In this document: positions 1-6,199 of the stretch, one piece after another
Layout of the letters: every line of letters starts with the position of its first letter
Numbering within the stretch: position 1 is the stretch's first letter
Position numbers and translations under genes: made by a program
The notes under the pieces: model-generated
Database searches by the model: none
Told to the model about the DNA's origin: nothing
The model's input: only the letters and a program-made list of their open reading frames with translations
Assembly (NCBI GenBank): GCA_028718465.1
Contig: JAQULX010000005.1
Coordinates: 1 to 22,263 of the forward strand
Length of the DNA stretch: 22,263 bases
Source of the DNA: Dehalococcoidales bacterium
Lineage (GTDB): Bacteria; Chloroflexota; Dehalococcoidia; Dehalococcoidales; UBA3254
Direction of reading: 5' to 3'

Positions 1-184
1 GGTGCTGGTTGAACAGCGGGTTACGGCGTTGTACGTTACCCACGATCTTACCGAAGCCTTGAGCCTGGCGGACCGTTTGTTTTACATAACACCATCGGGA
101 CTCGAGCAGGTAGCTGTCCGGGACCGGGAGCAGATGCTGCGGGACTATTATGCCGGCAGGCTGAAGTCTATTTCTCGGACATGA
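1..184 (+). CDS. ABC transporter ATP-binding protein, C-terminal fragment (5' end outside window)
   Basis: Only the last 60 or so codons are in the window; the reading frame is open to the left edge and stops with TGA at 182-184. The segment LYVTHDLTEALSLADR is the H-loop (switch histidine) region of an ABC ATPase, followed by the usual short C-terminal helix. The family hydrolyses ATP to drive a membrane permease. The form of the H-loop region resembles importer ATPases for anions such as nitrate, taurine or molybdate, but the Walker A and signature motifs are outside the window, so the substrate cannot be named. Its 3' end overlaps the 3' end of the convergent ferredoxin-like gene by 17 bases, leaving no room for a separate terminator. 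Confidence 0.85.
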   Translation, partial: VLVEQRVTALYVTHDLTEALSLADRLFYITPSGLEQVAVRDREQMLRDYYAGRLKSISRT

Positions 185-893
185 TGTCGCCTCTGGTTCC
201 GATAGTCACTTCTTTAAGGGAGATATCCCGGCCGCTGTCTGACATTGCTTTCCTGGCAATATGGGCCAATCCGGAGCAGCAGGGCACTTCCATATGGACT
301 ACGGTAAGGCTCTTGATATTTGATTTTCTCAATATCTCCGTTAGCTTGCCCAGATGCGCCTCGGCGTCATCCAGTTTGGGACAGGCTACCATCACGCTGT
401 GGTCTTTCAGGAAGTCCCGGTGCAGGTTGGGGTAGGCGAAAGGAACGCAGTCGGCAATCAGAACCACCTCCGAGTTCTCCAGGAAGCTGGCTCCCGCCGG
501 GACCAGGGCAAGCTGGACCGGCCAATGGCTCAACATCGGTTTCTGGTCCGGCACATTCGCCCCCAGGGGCTGACAATCCGTTATTTCCATCCGGCGGACC
601 GCTGAGCCGGGGCAGCCGCAGGGTAGGCTGGGGGCCGGTTTCATTTCCTGTAGATGCTCCTTTACAGATTCTTCATCGAAGTCCTCGGCTTCCCTTTCCA
701 CAATCGTTAAAGCTCCCTGGGGACACTCTTTAAGACAGGCAGCCAGGCCGTCGCAGTATTTTTCCTTGACCAGTCTGGCTTTGCCGTCTACCAGCGCCAG
801 GGCGCCTTCGGCGCAGGATTCTATGCAAATCCCGCAGCCGTTGCATTTATCTTCATCTATCTGGATAATCTTTCTTAAAACTTTGTTCGTCAT
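168..893 (-). CDS. 4Fe-4S dicluster-type iron-sulfur protein
   Basis: A cytoplasmic protein of 241 residues from the chosen ATG at 893, which follows AAGGAG with good spacing; an upstream in-frame ATG at 911 lacks such a site. The N-terminus has a full cluster motif, C17-x2-C20-x2-C23-x3-C27. A second, degenerate motif has C47, C53 and C57 followed by Pro, with Leu at the position where the fourth cysteine would be. The rest carries further cysteines: a C-x-C near residue 92, CVPFAYP, ACPKLDD and VPCCSG. This layout is familiar from a conserved but poorly characterised family of anaerobes usually annotated as 4Fe-4S ferredoxin or 4Fe-4S binding protein. Electron transfer is likely; the partner is unknown. 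It lies 31 bases downstream of the zinc-ribbon gene and is probably co-transcribed with it from the FNR-type promoter. Confidence 0.9.
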   Translation of the reverse strand: MTNKVLRKIIQIDEDKCNGCGICIESCAEGALALVDGKARLVKEKYCDGLAACLKECPQGALTIVEREAEDFDEESVKEHLQEMKPAPSLPCGCPGSAVRRMEITDCQPLGANVPDQKPMLSHWPVQLALVPAGASFLENSEVVLIADCVPFAYPNLHRDFLKDHSVMVACPKLDDAEAHLGKLTEILRKSNIKSLTVVHMEVPCCSGLAHIARKAMSDSGRDISLKEVTIGTRGDIMSEK

Positions 894-924
894 TTTTGCT
901 CCTTCGTTCATTCAGGAATGTCCG

Positions 925-1158
925 TTATAGGCGCTCCCCTTTCATTTGCTCCCAGCGTTCTTCTCCCAGGCATTCGCGAGCTTTGGCGCACCATTGTATG
1001 CAGGAAGGGACCTCTTCTTTATAGACATAGTTACTGCATTTGCGGCATTTGATGCGGGTCTCGTCGGAAAACATCTCAACTTCGTTTCCGCAGTGGGGAC
1101 ATTTGTGCAGGGATACCTTCAGGTTTCTTCCATCCTGACCCGGGCAGTGGCTGACCAT
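925..1158 (-). CDS. Small zinc-ribbon protein, function unknown
   Basis: A 77-residue protein with a strong AGGAGG site just before its ATG. Residues 20-42 form a four-cysteine zinc ribbon (CPHCG, then CRKC). The C-terminal part has three more cysteines in CIQWCAKAREC. Small proteins of this type occur in anaerobes, where they are often annotated loosely as 'phosphohydrolase'; no catalytic domain is visible here. It is the first gene of a two-gene unit with the downstream iron-sulfur protein and lies directly behind the predicted FNR-type promoter. A redox-linked or metal-linked accessory role is inference from that context only. Confidence 0.8.
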   Translation of the reverse strand: MVSHCPGQDGRNLKVSLHKCPHCGNEVEMFSDETRIKCRKCSNYVYKEEVPSCIQWCAKARECLGEERWEQMKGERL

Positions 1159-1191
1159 GGGCTTATCCTCCTGAGATCAATTTCCTTTCCT

Positions 1192-1241
1192 CATTCTCAT
1201 TTTAAGGAATAAGCGGTCAGCTTTCTATGATGTGAATCATA
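1192..1241 (-). promoter_or_regulatory. Predicted Crp/Fnr-activated promoter of the zinc-ribbon/ferredoxin unit
   Basis: A palindrome TATGAT-gtga-ATCATA occupies 1226-1241. Its core, TGAT-N4-ATCA, matches the inner part of the FNR consensus TTGAT-N4-ATCAA. On the minus strand a -10-like TAAAAT lies at 1204-1199, which places +1 near 1192 and the palindrome centre (1233.5) at -41.5. This is the classic geometry of class II Crp/Fnr activation. No good -35 is present, which fits an activator-dependent promoter. A candidate regulator is encoded at 2977-3654. Confidence 0.55.
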
Positions 1242-1247
1242 CTGGGC

Positions 1248-1529
1248 TTATTTAGCCCCTATCCTGTCCAGACCTGTCCGGTCCATCAAAGCCTGGTAAT
1301 AAGAGGCAATATCCGGATCGCTGATCTCAGACTTCACCTGGCGGTAAGGACTGCCCAGAGATTCGCGGTAAATCTTCCCGATATCTGGCAGAAGGTTTGC
1401 AACATCCAGCGGATTATTAGGATTACCTGGATTAGCTTCAGCCCTGACCACAGAGGTAAAGTATCCCACTGAGAAGACCAGAAGCAAACAGACGATCATC
1501 CCGATAAAGAAACCCGCTGCCAATTTCAT
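1248..1529 (-). CDS. Small membrane-anchored hypothetical protein
   Basis: A 93-residue protein not recognised as a known family. Residues 4-24 form one hydrophobic helix that could be a signal anchor or uncleaved signal. A short Pro/Asn-rich linker (NPGNPNNP) and a soluble, probably extracytoplasmic, tail of about 55 residues follow. The start is well supported by AAGGAGG upstream of the ATG. A short GGGCT/AGCCC hairpin overlaps the stop codon. The gene is preceded by a leader that ends in an intrinsic terminator placed just ahead of the ribosome binding site, suggesting control by attenuation. It is divergent from the AraC/GyrI regulator, which may or may not control it. Confidence 0.75.
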   Translation of the reverse strand: MKLAAGFFIGMIVCLLLVFSVGYFTSVVRAEANPGNPNNPLDVANLLPDIGKIYRESLGSPYRQVKSEISDPDIASYYQALMDRTGLDRIGAK

Positions 1530-1548
1530 CGCTCGTCCTCCTTAAAAC

Positions 1549-1579
1549 AAAAAACCGACTTCAAAATTGAAGCCGGTTT
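1549..1579 (-). terminator. Intrinsic terminator in the leader of the 93-residue protein gene
   Basis: On the minus strand an imperfect hairpin (1552-1579, about 13 base pairs including one G-U pair, short A/U loop) ends in a run of six T, followed by GTTTT. It lies only a few bases upstream of the AAGGAGG site of the 93-residue gene, so it would end transcription before that gene. It may belong to an attenuated leader or mark the 3' end of a small RNA. Confidence 0.7.
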
Positions 1580-1706
1580 CACTATTGGCTCCCTGCAGTC
1601 CAAGTGACCAGATACAGACAGCAGATCAATGCGCTCTATAATCCCTGACTTACTGTCAGAGTTTGATTGGCTGGTAGCCGGTAGTACTAAAGTAACCCTA
1701 CTTATG

Positions 1707-1742
1707 TATTACCATAGTAACCGTTCGAAAAGCGCCGGGCAA
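1707..1742 (-). promoter_or_regulatory. Candidate sigma70-type promoter for the attenuated leader
   Basis: TTGCCC (1742-1737) and TACTAT (1719-1714) are separated by 17 bases on the minus strand, with +1 predicted near 1707. This would give a leader of about 177 bases containing two small hairpins (GGCT-acc-AGCC and CTGAC-agtaa-GTCAG) before the terminator at 1579-1549. The two AGTAACC direct repeats (1691-1697 and 1716-1722, plus strand) lie at and just downstream of this -10. The rest of the 393-base interval 1530-1922 shows no other gene. Confidence 0.35.
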
Positions 1743-1922
1743 GATACATTCACTTCAGCGGAATTAACTTAACCTCCCGACTTATGCTAAAGTGCCGTGG
1801 ATTCTCAAATTAAGTGCGCAAATTTCAGGTTAGCTATTTGTCTCAATTCACGCTCAAAGGTCAGGCAGCCCGGCGTGAAATGGACAGGTAATCAAATGCT
1901 CTTTATAATAATCCTTAAAGAA

Positions 1923-2909
1923 ATGCCAGAATACAGCCGACAGAAATTTCTCCGCGAGGAATATACGGCTCGAGTGAATCGGGTCATTGACCATATTGAA
2001 GCCAATATAGATCAAGAGCTGTCTTTGGCGGCATTGGCTGAAATAGCTGGTTTCTCCCCGTTTCATTTCCACAGGATATTCAGCTCTTTGACCGGAGAAA
2101 CCCTGAATGGATTTATCCAGCGGGTCCGGGTGGAAAAAGCGGCCTCAATGCTGGTGCAAAATCACCAAAAATCAATTACTATCGTTGCGCTCGAATGTGG
2201 GTTTTCCGGGGCTTCAGCCTTTGCCCGGGAGTTCCGGAAAACGTTTGGAATGAGCGCCAGTGAATGGCGTGCCGGTGGCTATTTAAAAGATCGCAAAGAC
2301 CGTCAAACGAATAGCAAGGAATGGCAAGTCAGCAGCAATATCCGGCAAGATATCGACCCCCTCTCAGGCTATAGTATATATAAACAAGAGTGGAGGGTAG
2401 AAATGAAATCGAATGAGAATCTGATTACCAACATTGAGGTCAAAGACACACCGGAGATGCACGTAGCCTATCTCAGGCATATCGGGCCGTATGCCGGAGA
2501 TGTTGAGCTGTTCGGCAGGTTGTTCGGTAAATTAGCTGCCTGGGCCGGGCCCCGCGGGCTTTTGGCATCCCCGGAGGCCAGGTTTTTAACAATCTACCAT
2601 GACAGCCCGGAATTGACCGACCCTAAAAAGCTCAGAACGGATGTCTGCATCACCGTACCGCCGGATACGATTGTAGATGGAGAGATCGGCAAAGCGACGA
2701 TACCGGCGGGAAAAAATGCGATTGCCCATTTCGAGCTCAAGTCCGACCAGTATACCGATGCCTGGAACGCTATTTACGGTGGCTGGCTGCCGGAGAGTGG
2801 CTACCAGCCGGATGACCGGCCATACTTTGAGTTATATCTGAATGACGCCAAAGACCATCCTGAGGGCAAATGTATAGTCGATATTTACATTCCCGTTAAA
2901 CCGCTTTGA
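1923..2909 (+). CDS. AraC-family regulator with GyrI-like effector-binding domain
   Basis: From the ATG at 1923 the protein has 328 residues. Residues 15-115 hold the two helix-turn-helix units of the AraC/XylS family (LAALAEIAGFSPFHFHRIF, then ITIVALECGFSGASAFAREF). About 45 variable linker residues follow, and then a GyrI-like/AraC_E_bind domain from about residue 161 to the end (DTPEMHVAYLRHIGPY opening, TDVCITVP, YFELYLND close). Such Rob/SoxS-like proteins bind small hydrophobic molecules and activate nearby or stress genes. In-frame starts at 1797 and 1896 exist, but the extra residues they add do not look like family sequence. None of the three starts has a strong ribosome site, so the start is uncertain. 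It is transcribed away from the 93-residue gene, and its target is unknown. Confidence 0.85.
   Translation: MPEYSRQKFLREEYTARVNRVIDHIEANIDQELSLAALAEIAGFSPFHFHRIFSSLTGETLNGFIQRVRVEKAASMLVQNHQKSITIVALECGFSGASAFAREFRKTFGMSASEWRAGGYLKDRKDRQTNSKEWQVSSNIRQDIDPLSGYSIYKQEWRVEMKSNENLITNIEVKDTPEMHVAYLRHIGPYAGDVELFGRLFGKLAAWAGPRGLLASPEARFLTIYHDSPELTDPKKLRTDVCITVPPDTIVDGEIGKATIPAGKNAIAHFELKSDQYTDAWNAIYGGWLPESGYQPDDRPYFELYLNDAKDHPEGKCIVDIYIPVKPL
2392..2405 (+). promoter_or_regulatory. Strong internal ribosome site and ATG inside the AraC/GyrI gene
   Basis: GGAGGG (2392-2397) precedes an in-frame ATG at 2403-2405 with a 5-base spacer. This is the best translation signal in the gene. It lies at the junction of the DNA-binding and GyrI-like domains and would give a 168-residue stand-alone effector domain. 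An AT-rich TATA-like stretch at 2370-2384 lies just upstream. Confidence 0.45.
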
Positions 2910-2976
2910 TACAACAGATGGAATGGCGCACTAGGGATACAGGCTTTGCTGCCGCCGATTGAGCAGTGCCTCTCTA

Positions 2977-3654
2977 TTAGACTTGCGGCGGTCCTTCAGC
3001 CAGCAGCTTGAGTTTGATCTCATCGGCGATGGTGATGTGGCCGCGGATGGAGCGGATTATCTCCCTTTCTTTCCACTGGCTCAGGATACGGATAGTGGTC
3101 TCAGTGGTAGTGCCGGCCATATCCGAAATTTCCTGGCGGGTAAAGGGGAGCGAATTCCCCAGCCTGACGGAAAGCATCAGGAGCAGCCTGGCCAGGCGTT
3201 GCTCGACGCGTTCCCCGGCCATATCCCGCAGGCGGCTCTGGGACTCGCGCAGGCGGCTGGACAGGAGATTGATGATCTTAAGCGCCGCTTTTGGATGTTT
3301 CATTAAAAAGTCGTTGAAGCCGGACTTCTTGATGCCGATCAACCGTGTTGCGGATGCGGCCTGGGCGGATGCCGGATAAGGCTTGTTTTCGAATACCGCC
3401 ACCTCGCCGAACATCTCGCCCGGACCAAAAAAAGCCAGAATTATTTCTTTAGCATTAGAGGCCATTTTGGAAACCTTGACCTTTCCCTCCGCCACTATAA
3501 AAAAATATTCCGAAGGGTCGCCTTCCCAGAATATGGCCTCATTGGCTTCCATCCGTCGTTCTCTGATTAGGAGCGCCAGCTCCCTCATCTCTTCCTCATC
3601 CAGGTCGGTAAAAACTGGTGTTTGCTTCAAGATCTGTATGTTGTTCTGTTTCAT
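2977..3654 (-). CDS. Crp/Fnr-family transcriptional regulator
   Basis: A 225-residue protein from the second of two adjacent ATGs; the first, at 3657, is too close to the GGGAG site. An N-terminal cyclic-nucleotide-binding-like beta roll (about residues 10-125, with GEMFGEVAVFENKPYPASA) is followed by a dimer helix and a Crp-type winged helix. The recognition helix, ISDMAGTTTETTIRIL, keeps the E and R of FNR-like readers. The protein has no cysteine, so it cannot hold an FNR-type iron-sulfur cluster. The PYPASA segment lacks the cAMP-binding Arg-Ser of Crp. It may therefore sense something else, for example heme/NO as in HcpR/Dnr-like relatives. It converges on the AraC gene 67 bases away. 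It is a good candidate to act on the palindrome at 1226-1241. Confidence 0.92.
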   Translation of the reverse strand: MKQNNIQILKQTPVFTDLDEEEMRELALLIRERRMEANEAIFWEGDPSEYFFIVAEGKVKVSKMASNAKEIILAFFGPGEMFGEVAVFENKPYPASAQAASATRLIGIKKSGFNDFLMKHPKAALKIINLLSSRLRESQSRLRDMAGERVEQRLARLLLMLSVRLGNSLPFTRQEISDMAGTTTETTIRILSQWKEREIIRSIRGHITIADEIKLKLLAEGPPQV

Positions 3655-3657
3655 CAT

Positions 3658-4033
3658 TCTCCCTGGCCGGCTGTGCTCCGGACACCGGCCTGTTGGTCTT
3701 CAGGCCTGGTTATTCAGAAGACGCTTTCAGATAACTGCGAAATTCTCCTCATTTTCGGCCTGTCTTTCATGCTTGACGACTCTGATAACAGGCGGCATGG
3801 GTTATGTAAGCTGTTGCTAGAGCCATACTCCGGGTTAGCTCATCGCCATTTACCATCATCGCCAGAAATCATTTCCTCCGCTCGGTAATCTAGCAAAGCC
3901 TCTTAATACATATAGCTCCTGGCTTGCTCCGGGTATCACAGGCGCTCGTGATGACGGGCACAGCAGTTATCCAGGAGGCGCGCAATATCGGTTAAGAAGG
4001 CAGGTCTTGCCAAAGCCGGTAGAACAGAGTCAA
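3658..4033. other. Intergenic region between the Crp/Fnr and GH13 genes, no gene seen
   Basis: These 376 bases lie upstream of the Crp/Fnr gene and downstream of the GH13 gene. Next to the Crp/Fnr ribosome site, GGCCGG (3665-3670) and CCGGCC (3685-3690) form a GC-rich hairpin in the mRNA that could affect translation. A weaker inverted repeat, ATCAC-N8-GTGAT, lies at 3935-3952. The open frames here have no family resemblance. No clear terminator for the GH13 gene was found. Confidence 0.5.
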
Positions 4034-5533
4034 TCACATAATCGGGCTGATTTCAAATATTCGGGCCTGATATTCTGCCAGGGTAAGGGATAATCCGGGG
4101 CCTGCCAGAAACTTGCCGTCCTGCTCATAACTCTCCCCGCTTAACTTATCTCTCAGCCTGTATCGGCGGTGCTCCAGGAGTTCGTCCTGGAAAACAACCC
4201 TTCCCCGCCCCGGCTCTCGGTCAAGGTTGATTATCACCCATCTCATCTCGTTTTCCAGTTTCCAGGTATAAGTCAGCAGGTTCCGGTGCGTATCGTCCCC
4301 ATCCGGCAGAGCCTCCTTCAGCCGCCAATTTCCGGTATGAAAGACATCCTCGTTTACAATCTGTAACAGTCTTTCATAAAAAGCCGGTATTCCGCCCTGG
4401 ATATTTTCCGGCCCCGACCGGCGGATCTGTACCGGCAGATGTATTCGCCGGCCTTCCATCTGCCCGAAATAGTAGAGTTTCAGTCCCGGCAGGGTCGAGA
4501 AGAGAACGGCGGCGGCTTCCAGTTTGCCCCCGCCGAATGTGTCGGCGCTTCTCGTTTCATCATGATTTTCTATAAAGCGGACCAGTTTTTTCTGGTAGTT
4601 GATATCGGCCGTCAGGTGCAGAAAAACATCATAAGGGTGCCCGTCCTTCAGGCGGTCATAGAGCCTTTTGTCATAGACAAAATCGAACCCGAGCTGCTGG
4701 AGGGTCCATTCGGTATCCCAGTAGGCCTCGGCAAGATAAACCAGGTATGGTATTTGCCGGGTGACCTCTGCCCAGAACTCCTCTGCTGGATTTGGGTAGT
4801 CCCCAACCTTGTTTGTCCAGCCCCAGACTCTTTGAAAAATATCGTTTAACGCCAGCATCGCCATATCGCAGCGGATGCCGTCGCAGTGCCGGGATATCCT
4901 CTCTACCTCTCTTACCAGGGCGGCGCGGGCCTCCGGGTTGAAATAATTGAGCTGGGCGGTATCGGTCCAGGCCGGGAAGTTGGGGTCCCTGCCGTGGGCC
5001 AGATACATCATCTTGCCCCCGGAGCTGATAGGGAAGTAGGCTTCCGGGTCCTTCTGGTAATCTTCCTCATCGACCTTTACATAATATTCCGGATGCTGAC
5101 TGGTCCAGTGATGGTCCATGCCGGTGTGATTGGGGATGAAGTCCAGTATCAGTCCCATTCCCCGCTTCCTCAGCTCCTCCCGGGCCCGGTCCAGGTCGTC
5201 CCATGTTCCGATCAGGGCATCCGGCTCGTAGGCGCTGATGGAATAGGCGGACCCGATGACATCTTCTGGAGTCCAGCCGGGAGTTATCGTGTCAAAAAGC
5301 CGGTGAAAACCGGGATCAGTCAGGGTGACAAGGCGGCTCTTCCGGCTGCGGCTCCAGACGCCCATCAGCCAGACGTAGTCCATGCCCCAGTCTTTTATTC
5401 TATCCCAATCCGCGGAAGGAACGTCGCCCAGCCGCACCGGCCTGCCGGCTTTTTGCGTCAGATCATAAAGCCAGGCGGCGGTATTAATTTCATAGAGTTC
5501 CGGATTTTCTCGAGGCCGGTATTTGAGCGACAT
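4034..5533 (-). CDS. GH13 alpha-amylase-family glycoside hydrolase
   Basis: A 499-residue cytoplasmic protein with no signal peptide. It has the four GH13 signature regions in order: region I DFIPNH (131-136), region II GIRCDMA with nucleophile Asp223, region III with acid/base Glu269 (AEAYW), and region IV ENHDE with His324-Asp325. A C-terminal beta-sandwich-like part of about 100 residues (TYTWKLENEMRWVIINLD onward) follows. The family cleaves or transfers alpha-glucosidic bonds; the exact substrate cannot be read from the sequence. Lack of a signal suggests action on internal glycogen, maltodextrin or trehalose-like sugars. No other sugar gene is nearby, so it looks like an orphan. The ATG at 5533 follows AGGAG with a 9-base spacer. 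Confidence 0.93.
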   Translation of the reverse strand: MSLKYRPRENPELYEINTAAWLYDLTQKAGRPVRLGDVPSADWDRIKDWGMDYVWLMGVWSRSRKSRLVTLTDPGFHRLFDTITPGWTPEDVIGSAYSISAYEPDALIGTWDDLDRAREELRKRGMGLILDFIPNHTGMDHHWTSQHPEYYVKVDEEDYQKDPEAYFPISSGGKMMYLAHGRDPNFPAWTDTAQLNYFNPEARAALVREVERISRHCDGIRCDMAMLALNDIFQRVWGWTNKVGDYPNPAEEFWAEVTRQIPYLVYLAEAYWDTEWTLQQLGFDFVYDKRLYDRLKDGHPYDVFLHLTADINYQKKLVRFIENHDETRSADTFGGGKLEAAAVLFSTLPGLKLYYFGQMEGRRIHLPVQIRRSGPENIQGGIPAFYERLLQIVNEDVFHTGNWRLKEALPDGDDTHRNLLTYTWKLENEMRWVIINLDREPGRGRVVFQDELLEHRRYRLRDKLSGESYEQDGKFLAGPGLSLTLAEYQARIFEISPIM

Positions 5534-5540
5534 TCATAAA

Positions 5541-5576
5541 GCTCCTGATTATATAATATACCAGCACTGGTGACTA
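5541..5576 (-). promoter_or_regulatory. Candidate promoter of the GH13 gene
   Basis: On the minus strand TAGTCA (5576-5571) and a perfect TATAAT (5553-5548) are 17 bases apart. The spacer contains an ACCAG-CA-CTGGT inverted repeat (5560-5571) that could bind a regulator. One caution: the predicted +1 near 5541 falls within the ribosome site, so the true -10 may lie slightly upstream. Confidence 0.4.
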
Positions 5577-5641
5577 ATATTAGAGCTTGTTCTTAAAAAG
5601 ACCATACAGCGAAACCTTTCGCCTATCGCAGTACGGGAGGG

Positions 5642-6199
5642 CTAGTTTTGTGGCTTCACTCTCAGCGGAATTCCGGCCACCATCAGGTAGACTTCATCAG
5701 CTCGCCGGGCCAGCATCTGGTTAGCCCGTCCCAGGATATCGCGGTACAGGCGTCCTAGGCGGTTATCGGGTACTATCCCCAGCCCCACCTCATTGCTAAC
5801 TATAATAAAAGAGGCCTCTACCCTGTCCAGACATCCCAAAAGCTGCTCGATTTCAGTTACAACCTCTTTTTCCAGGACGGCGTCCTCTATATTGTCGAAC
5901 TGCCGTTCGTCCAAGCGGCAGAAGATATTGCTCACCAGCAGGGTGATGCAGTCGATAATGACCAGCGGTTCTCCATCGATTTCCTGTTCGATCCGGCGGC
6001 CGATGCGGCTGGGGGCCTCCAGGGTCCGCCAGGTGGCCGGACGCGATTCTTTATGCTTCTCGATCCGCAGGCGCATGTCTTCGTCTCCGGCCTCGGCAGT
6101 GGCCACGAAAAGAACCCGCTGGCTCTTTTTTGCCATCTCCTGGGCGAAGTAGCTTTTACCGCTCCGGGCGCCTCCTAAAAGTAAAATGGTCTTCTTCAA
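5642..6199 (-). CDS. cobU: Adenosylcobinamide kinase / adenosylcobinamide-phosphate guanylyltransferase
   Basis: CobU phosphorylates adenosylcobinamide and then adds GMP to give adenosylcobinamide-GDP, the activated corrinoid for lower-ligand attachment. The P-loop GGARSGKS lies at residues 9-16 from the chosen start. FVATAEAGDEDMRLRIEKH and the late NEVGLGIVP are typical CobU motifs; the length of about 185 residues is normal. I chose the TTG at 6199, which overlaps the TGA of the preceding gene (TTGA). The resulting N-terminus, MKKTILLLGG, matches the family. A GTG at 6235 would add 12 residues without family character. It is the last gene of the riboswitch-controlled corrinoid operon. Confidence 0.95.
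   Translation of the reverse strand: MKKTILLLGGARSGKSYFAQEMAKKSQRVLFVATAEAGDEDMRLRIEKHKESRPATWRTLEAPSRIGRRIEQEIDGEPLVIIDCITLLVSNIFCRLDERQFDNIEDAVLEKEVVTEIEQLLGCLDRVEASFIIVSNEVGLGIVPDNRLGRLYRDILGRANQMLARRADEVYLMVAGIPLRVKPQN

Noticed and set aside
320..733. Long plus-strand open frames opposite the iron-sulfur protein gene, and similar overlapping frames across the window
   Set aside because: They lie fully opposite or within well-supported genes, have low-complexity composition and no ribosome sites or family resemblance.
3840..3872. Ten-codon minus-strand ORF with a perfect GGAGGAA just before its ATG
   Set aside because: Too short, spacing to the ATG is tight, and no gene follows that it could lead; probably chance.
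3935..3952. ATCAC-N8-GTGAT inverted repeat as a Crp site
   Set aside because: The half-sites point the opposite way to the TGTGA-N6-TCACA consensus and the site lies far from any start.
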